Source: Melastoma dodecandrum
Lineage: Eukaryota > Streptophyta > Magnoliopsida > Myrtales > Melastomataceae
DNA: 64,000 bases
Reading direction: 5' to 3'
NCBI GenBank assembly: GCA_029817715.1
Contig: JARUPY010000290.1
Coordinates: 992,001-1,056,000, forward strand
Within the stretch, counting starts at the first letter, position 1. The number at the start of each line of letters is the position of its first letter. Under the pieces are notes generated by a model, which worked only from the letters and a program-made list of their open reading frames with translations, did not search any database and was not told the origin of the DNA. The position numbers and the translations under genes were made by a program. Positions 1 to 10,090 of this stretch are shown piece after piece.

Positions 1-545
1 AACGGGGTGAGTAAATTACTAATGAGATTTACTGACCCCGTTAGTATCCGATTACTAACCCCGTTAGTAAAATTTACTAACTTTTTTAGTAAATTTTACT
101 AAACAGTGACCATTTTTTTAGTAAAATTGTTAGTAATCGGATACTAACCCCGTTAGTAAATCTCATTAGTAATTTACTAACCCCGTTAGTATCCGATTAC
201 TAACGTTACGAACCCCGTTAGTATCCGATTACTAACGTTACGAACCCCGTTAGTATCCGATTACTAACGTTACTAACCCCGTTAGTATCCGATTACTAAC
301 AATTTTAGTAAAAACGTTAGTAATCGGATACAAACGGGGTTAGTAACGTTAGTAATCGGATACTAACGGGGTTAGTAACGTTAGTAATCGGATACTAACG
401 GGGTTAGTAAATTTACCCGATTACTAACGTTACTAACCCCGTTAGTATCCGATTACTAACAATTTTACTAAAAAAATGGTCACTGTTTAGTAAAATTTAC
501 TAAAAAAGTTAGTAAATTTTACTAACCGATTGATGAAATTTAGTA
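1..545. repeat. Foldback (large palindromic) repeat
   Basis: The stretch is built from a unit of about 32 bp around GTTAGTATCCGATTACTAAC, itself an imperfect palindrome. Units run in one direction from about 180 to 300 and in the reverse complement from about 315 to 410, with a centre near 306. An outer arm (about 75-145) containing AAACAGTGACCATTTTTTTA reappears inverted at about 440-530. Left and right halves could therefore pair over several hundred bases. No ORF or transposase is present. It resembles a foldback element or a MITE with long arms. The left end may lie outside the window. Confidence 0.75.
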
Positions 546-1475
546 AACTACGTAACGTTACGTGCACGTAACGTTAGCCGCTTCCGGAGAGGGGAGTGGT
601 GGAGTGATACCAGCGAGAAAATCCTGTTTACTTTTAAGACTGGGGCGGTCGGGTAACATGTGAATGAGCATTACAATCACATCCCCCCCCAAAAAAAAAA
701 AAAAGAAGAAAAAAATAACACCAAAAGAAGAAATATGCTTTCGGAGGAGGAGGACGATGGTGTTTGTTGATGGTGGTGGTGGGAAAAAGGTAGATTTTGG
801 AGGAGACCGGAAAAGCCGAAAGGAGATGGAGAGATAGGGGGAGGTGGTAGTGGTGGACCCAGCGGATATCCACCTTAATGATATTCGCGGCTCCCCCACA
901 AAAATAATAAAAAAAGAACATTAAAAGTATATACAAAAAAGATGTCTTAATCCATAAAAAGTGAATTCATCAACAAAACTGAATACATTTATGGCACAAT
1001 CACATAATCAGTAGTTTTCTGCCATTAATTTTCTTGTTTGTCAGGTCATGTGTTACCTCTATCGAGAGAAATAACCGCAGTTATTATTTCTTCTATTTAT
1101 GGAGGGGAAATTATTGTGATTAATTAATTAGCTGCTGTTTTTTTTAGTTCATTTGGTTCGTTGTAACATGCACGTTATCTTACATCAAATTTGGTCTTTA
1201 AGTGAGCTATTAAAAAAGGTGTAGGATTGCCCCCTAATCTAAGGGATCCAACAAATGGCAGGAGGAGGCAGACTAAGACCATCTTGGGACGTTAAAAAGG
1301 AAGGAATAAGGATTATCATGTCTGGTTGGTTGCATGTACATTATTTACTTCAATATACAACGCGGGTCACATTTTCTTTTCTGTTGTTTTATCTTCTTTC
1401 TCTCTCGGGGGATTCTCTGTTGACCCCCGCCCATAATGCCGGTCGTAATATTTCACGTGTGAGGATGAAAGGGAT
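546..1475. other. Intergenic, no gene recognised
   Basis: Low-complexity DNA with a C8/A13 tract near 683-703, GGTGGT runs at 760-860 and AT-rich sequence. The short ORFs here have no recognisable domain and follow base composition. The last bases lead into the 5-bp target duplication ACTTC at 1476-1480. Confidence 0.6.
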
Positions 1476-1985
1476 ACTTCTGTTGACATGGCAAATAATT
1501 TTGGGCCTGAACTTAGAACAGAAACCCAGTAATCCTTCAAGTCATACTCCGAGTCGGCCCGAGATGCAGTCGTCATTAGGTCGACTCATGACAAAGTCGA
1601 CTAGGTCGACTCATGACGAAGTCGACTAGGTCGACTTATGAACGGGGTCGACTAGGTCGACTCACAACGGAAGAATATGGTAATCAAAGTCAACCAAGAT
1701 GACTCGACAGTAGCTAGGCCTACTAGTAGGGTCAAGTCGACGGAATTTTGGATAAGTCGACCAAGTCGATCGTAGTCCGTACAGATCAGTCAAGTCGACA
1801 AAATTGAGATAAATTTATTTTCAAACACGTTTGTGAAGGATCGTAACTGATCTTAAATATCCAGGAACGTGATCCCATATATCAAGGGGGTTGTTAAGAC
1901 ACTCCCACGATATTAGGGATCACGATCTATAACACGATCTGCAAAAACGATCTATCTGTTACGTATTAATCACGTACAAGTCCTC

Positions 1986-1994
1986 TATAAATAG
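1986..1994 (+). promoter_or_regulatory. TATA box of the 5' LTR
   Basis: TATAAATAG, a good plant TATA box in a suitable place in the LTR. The same sequence is at 14030-14038 in the 3' LTR, where it could drive read-out transcription into the right flank. Confidence 0.7.
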
Positions 1995-2110
1995 CAGAGG
2001 AATTTTTAAGAAAAGGACACGACCATACACAGCCAAAACTCTAAAGTTTGTTCGTCAACCTTAGGAATTAGATGCCCTGACCCGGTTTATAGGTCAATTA
2101 CCCTTCCACC

Positions 2111-2326
2111 GACAGAGTGAGCTCGTAGGGCCTTTGCCGTCAATCCTCCGCCAGCGACACCACCGACGAAGTGAGCTCGTAGGGCCTTCGTCACAACTCT
2201 CCACCAGCGACCACCCCCGACGAAGCGAGCTTCCAAGGCCTTCGTCACGACCTTCCGCCAGCAACCACCACAGACGGAGCGAGCTTCCAAGGCCTTCGTC
2301 ACGCGTTCTCGGCCGCTACAAGATCC
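2111..2326 (+). repeat. Four 54-bp tandem units in the LTR
   Basis: Units begin at 2111, 2165, 2219 and 2273, exactly 54 bp apart, each starting GACRGAGYGAGCT-like and containing GGCCTTCGTC. Because 54 is a multiple of three, frames stay open on both strands through the array; these ORFs are therefore not evidence of a gene. A copy is present in the 3' LTR at about 14155-14370. Confidence 0.85.
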
Positions 2327-2522
2327 CACATCGTCACCACCGTTTCCCTTTTTCCCTTTTAATGGCTGTAAGCCCTTTACTTTTAATTCTCTAAAGATTG
2401 TAAGACTTGCATTATTTCTGTATAAAGTTAGTGCATCTTCTTACTGGCGACCACAATACAACTACTGTGAGTCCATTGCCAAATATTTCCGACGTGATCC
2501 GTTCCGTGCGCGAACACGTTTT

Positions 2523-2539
2523 TGGCGACCACAGTGGGA
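2523..2539 (+). other. Primer binding site of the Tat element
   Basis: TGGCGACCACAGTGGGA starts 6 bp after the LTR. Its reverse complement ends in CGCCA, as expected for a tRNA 3' end. The priming tRNA was not identified. Confidence 0.7.
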
Positions 2540-2578
2540 GAACGTTGAAAAAAAAAAAAAGAGAGATCTTAGTCTCAA

Positions 2579-4783
2579 ATGCCGAGAAATACTCGAAGCC
2601 GTGAGTCTCAGAATCCCTTAGATGGGGAAAACCAGGAACTTCCTCCGGGAATGAACTTGGAAGCGCCGGCCCCAGGAGGCCAGGCAGCTACAAACCAGTC
2701 AGAACTTCCTCCGGGAATGGACTTGCCAGCGCCGACCCTAGGAGGCCAGACAGCTACAAACCAGTCCACCTTTGATTCACATACCCCGTCCGAATTTATT
2801 TCAAGACCGGAGTTCCACAAGGAACTCGGGGATGTGCGTCAGGAGTTGACTGCTATGAAGGGTATTCTAATGGATGTCCAAACTCTAATAGGGCGTCTTT
2901 CTGGCCCGAGAAACGAGGAAAGAGTAAGACCTCATATGAGAGAAACCCCCTTTAGGGAGTCTACGTTCATGACAGACGCTCGACGGACTGCTCAAGGGCC
3001 ACGTAACGTGACTTTTGAGCAGTCTGAGATAAGGACAAATGCTCTTTTCGAACCCGGGAATCTGGTTCCCCCTGGTCGACCCTCTTCTTCACGTAATCGA
3101 CCAACGAATACGTATTGGAATGAGGCAGAGGACTTTCAAGAGGAAACAGATCGAGGGGAGGATTTTATTCCGTCTCGTCGCCCTGGAAAAGAACCTGTAA
3201 TCGACGCGACTGGAGACCCCTATGAGCTTGGATCCCGAGGTGGAAACTTTCGGGAGGAGCCTTCTTTCTACATGAGGGATCCAGCGAATCAGGCAATGGG
3301 GGAAAGATCTCCATACAGCCCGATAAGGTCGACTCGACCTCCAGCGCAGGCCCCAGTAGGTGGTGTACCCCCAGACTTGAGGGAGGCCATAACTCAGGTT
3401 ATAGAGCAAGTCGTCCCCGGAATAGCTCGGCGAGACGATGCCTGTTTGTACAGGTCTCCCTATCCTGCATATGTCGACAGGGATTTCCCTCTACCTAGAG
3501 GTTATAAGGTGCCCGACTTTACTCGTTTTTCGGGTGAAGATGAAATGACCCCACTCGAGCATGTCGCTCGCTTCACTCACCAACTTGGTGAGGTGGCTGG
3601 GAACGACTTTTGGAAACTGAAGCTCTTCCCTAACTCATTAACGGGAGATGCCTTTACGTGGTATGCGAGTTTGCCGCCAGGGTCAGTAGCCTCGTGGACT
3701 CAGATGCAGTCTATGTTCGTTAAGACCTTTGCTCGACTGGACACCCCCATATCGATGTTTGAGGTAATGCGCCTTAAGCAGGCTAACGGAGAACACCCAG
3801 GGCAGTTTCTAATGAAACTTAGGAAGGCCCTACTGCGGTGTACACCCCCCATACCGGAGAAGGATCAATTACTTCTCGCATTAAATGCGCTGACTATCTC
3901 GTTCCGAAAAAAGCTGCAGGGCGAGCGCTTTGCTGACCTGTATGACTTAGCAAGGAGGGCTACTGAGTATTATCAGCTCCTTACGGAGGAAGCCCAACTG
4001 ACTCGAGCCTACCAAGTCGACACTTATGAAGTCGACATGGCGGAATTTGTCAAGGGGGAGTCGACTATATGCGATCCCCTGACTAAGAAGAATTCCAAAG
4101 CTAAGGCATCCCAAAAGAATGCCGAGGAAAGAAAATATTCTTTCGACACGGATAAAGTCGACGCTATATTCGACTGGCTATATCAAAGGAAAAGGATTAG
4201 GCTTAAGCCCGGCCATCGAGTCCCTCAGACAGAGAGGGAAAAGAATAGGAATTACTGCAAGTGGCATGGGTCCTTCACCCATGCTACCAAGGACTGTTTG
4301 TCCTTTAGAAATATCATCCAGGATTTAATAGAGTCTAAAGAGCTCCGTTTTCCCGAGGTCGACGAAGTCGCCGTGGTGGATGATAGTCCATTCGGGGATG
4401 AAGTCGCCATTCATACGTTTGACATATTTGATGCTGATGTTAATCTCTTAGAAGTTATTAACGACTCTGCTGCACCCTCGCAGGATTTACAAGCAACCGG
4501 CGAGACTTTGGTGGCTAATGCCCTGATGAAGCGACTGGCTGAGCGTGGGGTCTTCATTCTGCCCAAAGGAAGGGAGAAGTGGCTATGCCACTGGCACTTG
4601 AACGACACTCATACTACGGATCAGTGCCACACGTTCAAGAAGTACCTACTGGACAGCAAGACAGAGGAGTGGTACGACTTGACCCCGTTCGAGGAAGCAG
4701 CAATGTCGCTGAACACTCCCCGAGGATCTTCTCATGCCCTCAAAAGCCCTCCTAGCGCAGATCGCCGATTGGCCTTGCGATGA
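2579..4783 (+). CDS. gag: Gag polyprotein (Tat element)
   Basis: 734 codons from ATG 2579, 40 bp after the primer site. The N-terminal part is Pro/Gly/Ser-rich, with a repeated ELPPGM motif near residues 22 and 42. The Ty3-type Gag core lies at about residues 310-410 (TRFSGEDEM, then FPNSLTGDAFTWYASLP). Two knuckle-like motifs follow: CKWHGSFTHATKDC near 558 and CHWHLNDTHTTDQC near 670. This spacing is usual for Tat Gag, which packages the RNA genome into cytoplasmic particles. The ORF ends at TGA 4781-4783, but the same frame is open on both sides. An alternative frame just before the stop is acidic and protein-like (CDEEEEAPRV), so a pair of compensating indels near 4735 and 4860 may explain the stop. 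Family call firm; exact C-terminus unsure. Confidence 0.9.
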   Translation: MPRNTRSRESQNPLDGENQELPPGMNLEAPAPGGQAATNQSELPPGMDLPAPTLGGQTATNQSTFDSHTPSEFISRPEFHKELGDVRQELTAMKGILMDVQTLIGRLSGPRNEERVRPHMRETPFRESTFMTDARRTAQGPRNVTFEQSEIRTNALFEPGNLVPPGRPSSSRNRPTNTYWNEAEDFQEETDRGEDFIPSRRPGKEPVIDATGDPYELGSRGGNFREEPSFYMRDPANQAMGERSPYSPIRSTRPPAQAPVGGVPPDLREAITQVIEQVVPGIARRDDACLYRSPYPAYVDRDFPLPRGYKVPDFTRFSGEDEMTPLEHVARFTHQLGEVAGNDFWKLKLFPNSLTGDAFTWYASLPPGSVASWTQMQSMFVKTFARLDTPISMFEVMRLKQANGEHPGQFLMKLRKALLRCTPPIPEKDQLLLALNALTISFRKKLQGERFADLYDLARRATEYYQLLTEEAQLTRAYQVDTYEVDMAEFVKGESTICDPLTKKNSKAKASQKNAEERKYSFDTDKVDAIFDWLYQRKRIRLKPGHRVPQTEREKNRNYCKWHGSFTHATKDCLSFRNIIQDLIESKELRFPEVDEVAVVDDSPFGDEVAIHTFDIFDADVNLLEVINDSAAPSQDLQATGETLVANALMKRLAERGVFILPKGREKWLCHWHLNDTHTTDQCHTFKKYLLDSKTEEWYDLTPFEEAAMSLNTPRGSSHALKSPPSADRRLALR

Positions 4784-6556
4784 GGAAGAGGAGGCCCCCA
4801 GGGTCACAAGGGGAATGGAGAGGCAGTCGCCCAGGAAACAGAACGCCCGGCACGACGACTGGAGTTCATAGACTCGTCTGGCCAAAGGGTCATCAAACAG
4901 GGATACACTAGAGCTACCCCTGTCAAGGAGATTAGACCGGTAGAGGAGCATAAGGAAGCAGACCAACCTCAGCAGGCCGTGAATCGCAGGCCCCGCTACG
5001 CTTCGAAGGCAGTTGATCCTCAGGAAATGTGGAGGGGGCCACCCATTGCCCAATTCCTGGACGAAAAGCTGCTGTGCCAAAAGTGCAAGCTGATCGCTCA
5101 CAACCGCATACTCATCACCCAGCTCTGCACAGCATGCTGCGTTAACTACTTCTTGCGGCTCGTCGACTTATCCGCAAAAGGGGAGATGCTGGTGAAGGCA
5201 GTCCGTCCTGAGGGCTCAGGTAATTCGAAACCTAACAAGCCCTCTTCGAATAGGCCAGCAGATAACCCTGTGCAGGTAGGATATGACCCAGCCGACGGAA
5301 GGTTTGTGGAGGTAAGTCGACTTCCTTTTGGTTCTAAGAAACCAAGGTTTGTCAAAGCGCTTAACCCTTCGTCTCAATGGCAGAAGGCAGAAAGAAAGGT
5401 TACGCTTCCCGTGAGGGCTCAAAAGAGAAAAGAAAGGCGTCTAAGTCACGCCCAGAAGAAGCCAAGAATGACCCCTGTGATGCCACCCTTTGGCGGGAAC
5501 CACGCCACAGGGAAACAAGTCGCAGAGCCCGAGCGGGTCGAGTCTACTGACTACTCGGAAGACCCAGGCTCGAGCTTCGACTACACTCCTGTACGAGGAG
5601 ATAAGCCCTGCGACTTCAACGCAGAGCAAGGGCCCCTCGTGAGCTGTAACGCTCTTACCCTCCCTGCGGAGTTCGCCTGCAACAACAAGTCGGAGGCACC
5701 GGAAGGTAAAACTCTCGACTCTAAAGTCATTACATTTCCTTCTGGCTTCCCTCTGCACTGGTTGAGGAAACCATCAGATCGCATGAAACAGCATATGCAT
5801 TCGTTGTACATCTCAGCCACCTTTGATGGTGTCTTAGTGGGCCGAGTCTTAATAGACAATGGCGCCACTGTCAATGTTCTTCCCCTTGCCAAGTTTAGAT
5901 TACTTGGGTACAAGCCTAGCGAGTTGGTGCGAACCGACGTAGCTGTAAGTGGCTTTAATGGGAGAAAATCCGAGTGCCTGGGCATATGCTCCGTGCGCCT
6001 AGGCGTCGGGAGACACGAGCAGGAAACTGCTTTCTTTGTAATCGATATAGCCCCTTCATTTAATGCGCTTTTAGGACGCGATTGGCTTCATAAGGCCGCC
6101 GCGATTCCATCTACTTTGCATAGGGAGTTAATCTTATGGCTTGACTCCGAAATAGAAATCGTTAAGGCTGATGAATACTCCTGTTGTGACAAGGGTATTT
6201 TGCATACAGAGACGTGTAAGACAATCAAGGACCTTACTCTGGATCAGCGCTACAAGCTGGGAGACCCCACAGTCGGACCCCTAGGTGAACCTTCTGGGAA
6301 GTTCGACTTCATCGTAAGCTATGGCACCTCTCACCCCAAGCCTGACGAAGGACCCATTGTGCCAACAGGATGGGGGCCCGACTTCACAGACAAGGACATA
6401 GATGAGGTTCTGCAGGAGGTAGTCACGACCAAGGATGGAGGCGAGACGAACAACAGCCCAAGCGGCAACAAGGGAGAAGCGCCTAAGAGCCAAGAGAGCA
6501 CTGCGACGGAGTTGGAGCCCGATAGACTCCTACACGAAGGGATGTATGGACAGTGA
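4784..6556 (+). CDS. Gag C-terminus and aspartic protease region (Tat element)
   Basis: This open stretch continues the gag frame after the single TGA at 4781; there is no good ATG at its start, so it would be made as part of a gag-pro fusion if the stop were bypassed or absent. A knuckle-like CQKCKLIAHN segment lies near 5077. The retropepsin-like domain is at about 5780-6130: VLIDNGATVNVLP, with DNGA where DTGA or DSGA is usual, then FNALLGRDWL. Such a protease cleaves the polyprotein during particle maturation. It ends at TGA 6554-6556 and overlaps the pol frame by about 120 bp, with pol in the +1 frame. The Asn after the catalytic Asp is unusual and should be compared with relatives. Confidence 0.8.
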   Translation, partial: GRGGPQGHKGNGEAVAQETERPARRLEFIDSSGQRVIKQGYTRATPVKEIRPVEEHKEADQPQQAVNRRPRYASKAVDPQEMWRGPPIAQFLDEKLLCQKCKLIAHNRILITQLCTACCVNYFLRLVDLSAKGEMLVKAVRPEGSGNSKPNKPSSNRPADNPVQVGYDPADGRFVEVSRLPFGSKKPRFVKALNPSSQWQKAERKVTLPVRAQKRKERRLSHAQKKPRMTPVMPPFGGNHATGKQVAEPERVESTDYSEDPGSSFDYTPVRGDKPCDFNAEQGPLVSCNALTLPAEFACNNKSEAPEGKTLDSKVITFPSGFPLHWLRKPSDRMKQHMHSLYISATFDGVLVGRVLIDNGATVNVLPLAKFRLLGYKPSELVRTDVAVSGFNGRKSECLGICSVRLGVGRHEQETAFFVIDIAPSFNALLGRDWLHKAAAIPSTLHRELILWLDSEIEIVKADEYSCCDKGILHTETCKTIKDLTLDQRYKLGDPTVGPLGEPSGKFDFIVSYGTSHPKPDEGPIVPTGWGPDFTDKDIDEVLQEVVTTKDGGETNNSPSGNKGEAPKSQESTATELEPDRLLHEGMYGQ

Positions 6557-9500
6557 GGAGAAAGGTCATGTAGTCGCTGATATCCTACAGCGACTTCAGA
6601 AGCATGTTAGGATGTCTAGGAAAGTAGGATGCCAAATAGGCAACATCAATCTCGAAGCTAGGTCATGTAATAACGTTGACACCGATTTAGGTGGTGTCCA
6701 GAGTCGTGAGTCACTGATGATGCCATGTGACTCACTCGTAGGCGTCAATTTAGGCGAGGCATCAAGCCCTCGAATTGTTTTCATCAGTTCCTCAATGAAT
6801 AAAGAACTTTTCAATTCTATCAAAGCTACTCTAGAAGAGTTTAAAGATTGTTTCGCTTGGGATTACACTGAGATGCCTGGCCTAGATCGCCGACTTGTGG
6901 AACACAAGTTACCAATCAAAACGGGATTTAAACCAGTCCAACAGGCGCCGAGGAGAATGACTCATGAAGTCACTCAAGCAGTATTCGAGGAAGTCAAGAA
7001 GCTCTTTAAAGCTGGATATATAAGGACATCGAGGTACACCGAATGGATATCCAGTATAGTTCCTGTCATTAAGAAGAATGGTAAGATTAGAGTTTGCATC
7101 GACTTCAGAGACTCGAATCGTGCCACTCCAAAGGATGAGTACCCCATGCCTATCGCAGACGACTTAGTCGACAAGACTGCAGGGCACCAAATTATGTCCT
7201 TCATGGATGGTTTCTCAGGATATAACCAAATCTTCCTAGCTGAGGAGGATATCCATAAAACTGCGTTCAGGTGTCCTTTAGGCATTTTCGAATGGGTAGT
7301 CATGCCATTCGGGCTAAAAAACGCTGGTGCAACCTACCAACGAGCTATGAACGCCATTTTTGATGCTTCGATTGCTAAGACAGTCGAGGTGTACATAGAT
7401 GATATAGTGGTCAAATCAAGAGACGAGAGGTCGCATGTTAATGATCTTAGGAATGCTTTCATCCAAATGAGAAAGCATCAGCTCAAACTAAACCCTCTCA
7501 AATGTGCTTTCGGAGTAAGAGCAGGACATTTCTTAGGGTTCCTAGTTCATCAACGTGGCATAGAAGTCGACCAGAACAAAGTGAATGCCATTCAAAGATT
7601 GAACCCTCCGAGTAACAAGAAACAGTTACAGGCTTTCTTAGGGAGGGTCAATTATCTCAGGCGATTTATTGATAACGTCGCTGGACGGACAGAAGTCTTC
7701 TTGACTTTACTAAAGGCGAAGGGAAATTTTGTGTGGGGTGACGAACACCAGAAAGCATTTGAAGGCTTAAAGGAGTATTTAATGAAGCCGCCTGTACTCG
7801 CCCCTCCTCGGGTAGGGAAGCCTTATCTGCTTTATGTGGCAGCGACTGAATCAGTCATCGGAGCCATGCTAGCCCAAGAGGCGGAAGACAAAACTGAGAG
7901 AGCGGTCTACTATTTGTCAAGACAACTAACCGCTACAGAAAAGCGCTATACAATTAAGGAGAAGTTATGCCTGTCAGTCTTTTATACTGTTACTAAGCTA
8001 AGGCATTATATTGGATCCCAAGAGGTTCATGTCATTACCAAGTCTCCAGTCATAAAGTACTTTTTCGAAAGTCCCCTACTGACTGGGAGAATTAGTAAAT
8101 GGAGTTTAGTGCTATCCGCGTATGATCTACGATTCAAATCCCAACAATCGGTGAAAGGACAGGCTCTAGCCGATTTCTTGGTAAATCACGATCCATCCGT
8201 ATCAATCGATCAAGAAGAATCCCTTGAGGACATCTGGCAGGGTTGGTTTGACGGATCTTCGGCGAAATCCGGCGTAGGCATAGGCCTCCACATACTTTCG
8301 CCACTAGGAAAGGACGTTCGCCTAGCATATCGTTTGTCGGCGACTCATACAAACAATGCGACTGAGTATGAAGCGTTGATCACGCTCTTGAAGGAATTAT
8401 TAGCCTTGGGAGCCAGGAAAGCCAGAGTAATGGGAGACTCTCAACTGATTATTAACCAGATGAATGGTGACTCTCTATGTCAAGAGAAACTCGCACCCTA
8501 TCATCAAGTCGCTCGAAGGCTAGTCGAGCGGTTCGAAGCAATTACTTTCCTCTTTGTAAGCCGGGAGGAAAACACCATCGCTAACGACTTAGCTCAAAAA
8601 GCTTCGGGATACAAGGCTAGAGGAAGAAACGATTGTGTCCCCGAAATAGCTTCTCATTTAGTCCCACAAAGCGATTTGTTCGCATTAGACATAATGACAA
8701 GCGATAAGGATTGGAGGAGGCCAATCATCGACTTCCTCTCCGACCCAACACAAAAGGCGAGCCAAAGAATCAAGACTCAGGCTTTGTCGTACACCCTTAT
8801 AGATGGGGTACTTTACAGAAAGACCAAAGAAGGAGTCCTACTAAGATGCGTCGACTTAGACGAAGCGACCCCAATTATGTTGGAGATTCACCAGGGTTTA
8901 TGCGGGTCTCACCAATCTGGCACCAAAATGTCTTGGACTATCCAAAGACATGGTTTTTACTGGCCATCAATGCTAAAGAACTGCATAGAAATGGCTAGAG
9001 GATGCCAAGAGTGTCAAAAACATGGTCCGGTGACAAGGGCCCCAGCGTCCGACCTAGTCTTAGTCGTCAAACCTTGGCCATTTAGGTCTTGGGCTTTAGA
9101 TATAATCGGGGAAATCCATCCGCACTCAAGTAAAGGTGACGCCTATATTCTAGTCGCCACCGATTATTTTACTAAATGGGTCGAGGCTCAGGTATATAAG
9201 AAGATCGATCACAAAGAAGTGATCGATTTTCTTAAATCATCTATCATCTATAGATTTGGAATTCCCCAGAATATTGTAGTAGACAATGGCACCGCTTTCA
9301 ATAATGAGAAAATGCGAGAATTCGCTACGGAGTTCGGTTTCTCGATCACCAACTCAACACCTTATTATCCTCAGGCGAATGGACAGGCTGAAGCTACCAA
9401 TAAACTCATAAAGAACAATATTCAGAAAATGGTTGGCGCAAATCCAAGAGAATGGCACCAACTATTACAAGACACTTTGTGGGCTTTAAGAGTTACTAAA

Positions 9501-9641
9501 AGAGAAAGCACAGGGGAAACCCCTTTTTCACTAGTATATGGGCAAGACGCCGTCCTACCTATTGAGGTTCGATACAAGTCGCTCAGGGTGACTCACCCTG
9601 ATTTACAAGACGAGGCAATGTACCCGCTTTGGACGAATTAG
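6435..9641 (+). CDS. pol: Pol: reverse transcriptase, RNase H (two) and integrase (Tat element)
   Basis: 1068 codons in the +1 frame relative to gag-pro. Domains in order: RT (residues about 150-330) with GKIRVCIDFRDSN, FMDGFSGYNQI and the catalytic YIDDIVV near 318; the retroviral-type RNase H region (about 430-540); a second RNase H (about 600-720) starting WFDGSSAKSGVGIGL and containing NATEYEAL and MGDSQLI; integrase with an HHCC zinc finger (about 818-866), then the core with ALDIIGEIH, VVDNGTAF and PQANGQAEATN. The two-RNase-H layout identifies the Tat lineage. Codons are intact until a frameshift near 9620, after which integrase continues at 9629-10003. The first residues may not be used as a start; a +1 shift from the protease frame is the likely route. 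Confidence 0.92.
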   Translation: MEARRTTAQAATREKRLRAKRALRRSWSPIDSYTKGCMDSEEKGHVVADILQRLQKHVRMSRKVGCQIGNINLEARSCNNVDTDLGGVQSRESLMMPCDSLVGVNLGEASSPRIVFISSSMNKELFNSIKATLEEFKDCFAWDYTEMPGLDRRLVEHKLPIKTGFKPVQQAPRRMTHEVTQAVFEEVKKLFKAGYIRTSRYTEWISSIVPVIKKNGKIRVCIDFRDSNRATPKDEYPMPIADDLVDKTAGHQIMSFMDGFSGYNQIFLAEEDIHKTAFRCPLGIFEWVVMPFGLKNAGATYQRAMNAIFDASIAKTVEVYIDDIVVKSRDERSHVNDLRNAFIQMRKHQLKLNPLKCAFGVRAGHFLGFLVHQRGIEVDQNKVNAIQRLNPPSNKKQLQAFLGRVNYLRRFIDNVAGRTEVFLTLLKAKGNFVWGDEHQKAFEGLKEYLMKPPVLAPPRVGKPYLLYVAATESVIGAMLAQEAEDKTERAVYYLSRQLTATEKRYTIKEKLCLSVFYTVTKLRHYIGSQEVHVITKSPVIKYFFESPLLTGRISKWSLVLSAYDLRFKSQQSVKGQALADFLVNHDPSVSIDQEESLEDIWQGWFDGSSAKSGVGIGLHILSPLGKDVRLAYRLSATHTNNATEYEALITLLKELLALGARKARVMGDSQLIINQMNGDSLCQEKLAPYHQVARRLVERFEAITFLFVSREENTIANDLAQKASGYKARGRNDCVPEIASHLVPQSDLFALDIMTSDKDWRRPIIDFLSDPTQKASQRIKTQALSYTLIDGVLYRKTKEGVLLRCVDLDEATPIMLEIHQGLCGSHQSGTKMSWTIQRHGFYWPSMLKNCIEMARGCQECQKHGPVTRAPASDLVLVVKPWPFRSWALDIIGEIHPHSSKGDAYILVATDYFTKWVEAQVYKKIDHKEVIDFLKSSIIYRFGIPQNIVVDNGTAFNNEKMREFATEFGFSITNSTPYYPQANGQAEATNKLIKNNIQKMVGANPREWHQLLQDTLWALRVTKRESTGETPFSLVYGQDAVLPIEVRYKSLRVTHPDLQDEAMYPLWTN

Positions 9642-10003
9642 AGAAGAAGCGACTTGATGTAATAGACCGACTCGAGGTCCATAAACAAAGGATTGCTAGG
9701 CATTATAACAAAAAGGTTGTCCATAAGCACTTTAAAGTGGGCGACTTAGTTTGGAAGATGGTGCTACCCCTTAAATCGAAAGACCAAATTTTGGGTAAAT
9801 GGTCCCCTAATTGGGAAGGTCCACATGAGGTATGTGAAACATACTCATCTAATAGCTATAGGCTTATGACGAGAAGTGGGGTTAGACATCCATTAAAGGT
9901 TAATGGTAAATATCTCAAACCCTATCGCGCGACTATCTGGGAAGCTCACCATAAAATCCTAAGACAAAGGACTCCATTAATTTGGGAAGCGCTTAATTCC
10001 TAA
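9629..10003 (+). CDS. Integrase C-terminus, frameshifted from Pol
   Basis: This frame continues the integrase after a likely one-base loss in the CCCGCTTTGG stretch near 9620-9628. The Pol ORF drifts into a stop at 9641, while this frame gives the expected downstream region: a basic helix, then KVGDLVWK, GKWSPNWEGP and SYRLM, the GPF/GPY-like C-terminal module. It ends at 10003. The element is therefore probably not able to make full-length integrase, although it inserted recently. The lesion is probably post-insertion, or the copy was mobilised by proteins from another copy. Confidence 0.8.
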   Translation: MDELEKKRLDVIDRLEVHKQRIARHYNKKVVHKHFKVGDLVWKMVLPLKSKDQILGKWSPNWEGPHEVCETYSSNSYRLMTRSGVRHPLKVNGKYLKPYRATIWEAHHKILRQRTPLIWEALNS

Positions 10004-10090
10004 GAGATCGCGCTAGGCTTCAGTAACGCTGTCTGGAAGAATGAATTGGGCGTAGTGGGCAAAAATTCATTTGAGACACAAGGCACTTGA

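Larger units (their letters stand above)
1481..2516 (+). repeat. 5' LTR of the Tat element
   Basis: 1036 bp, TG...CA, matching 13525-14560 base for base except about six substitutions. It holds a cluster of GTCGAC-containing short repeats (1580-1800), a TATA box at 1986-1994, and four 54-bp units at 2111-2326. Confidence 0.95.

Noticed and set aside
558..936. Minus-strand ORFs of 100-113 codons
   Set aside because: They follow A/C-rich low-complexity runs and contain poly-Phe; no domain.
2087..2394. ORFs on both strands in the Tat LTR (also 14131-14438)
   Set aside because: They are caused by the 54-bp periodic repeat, which keeps frames open.
4979..6556. Separate protease gene starting at 4979
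   Set aside because: The start is GTG; the frame is continuous with gag from 4784, so a separate start is not supported.
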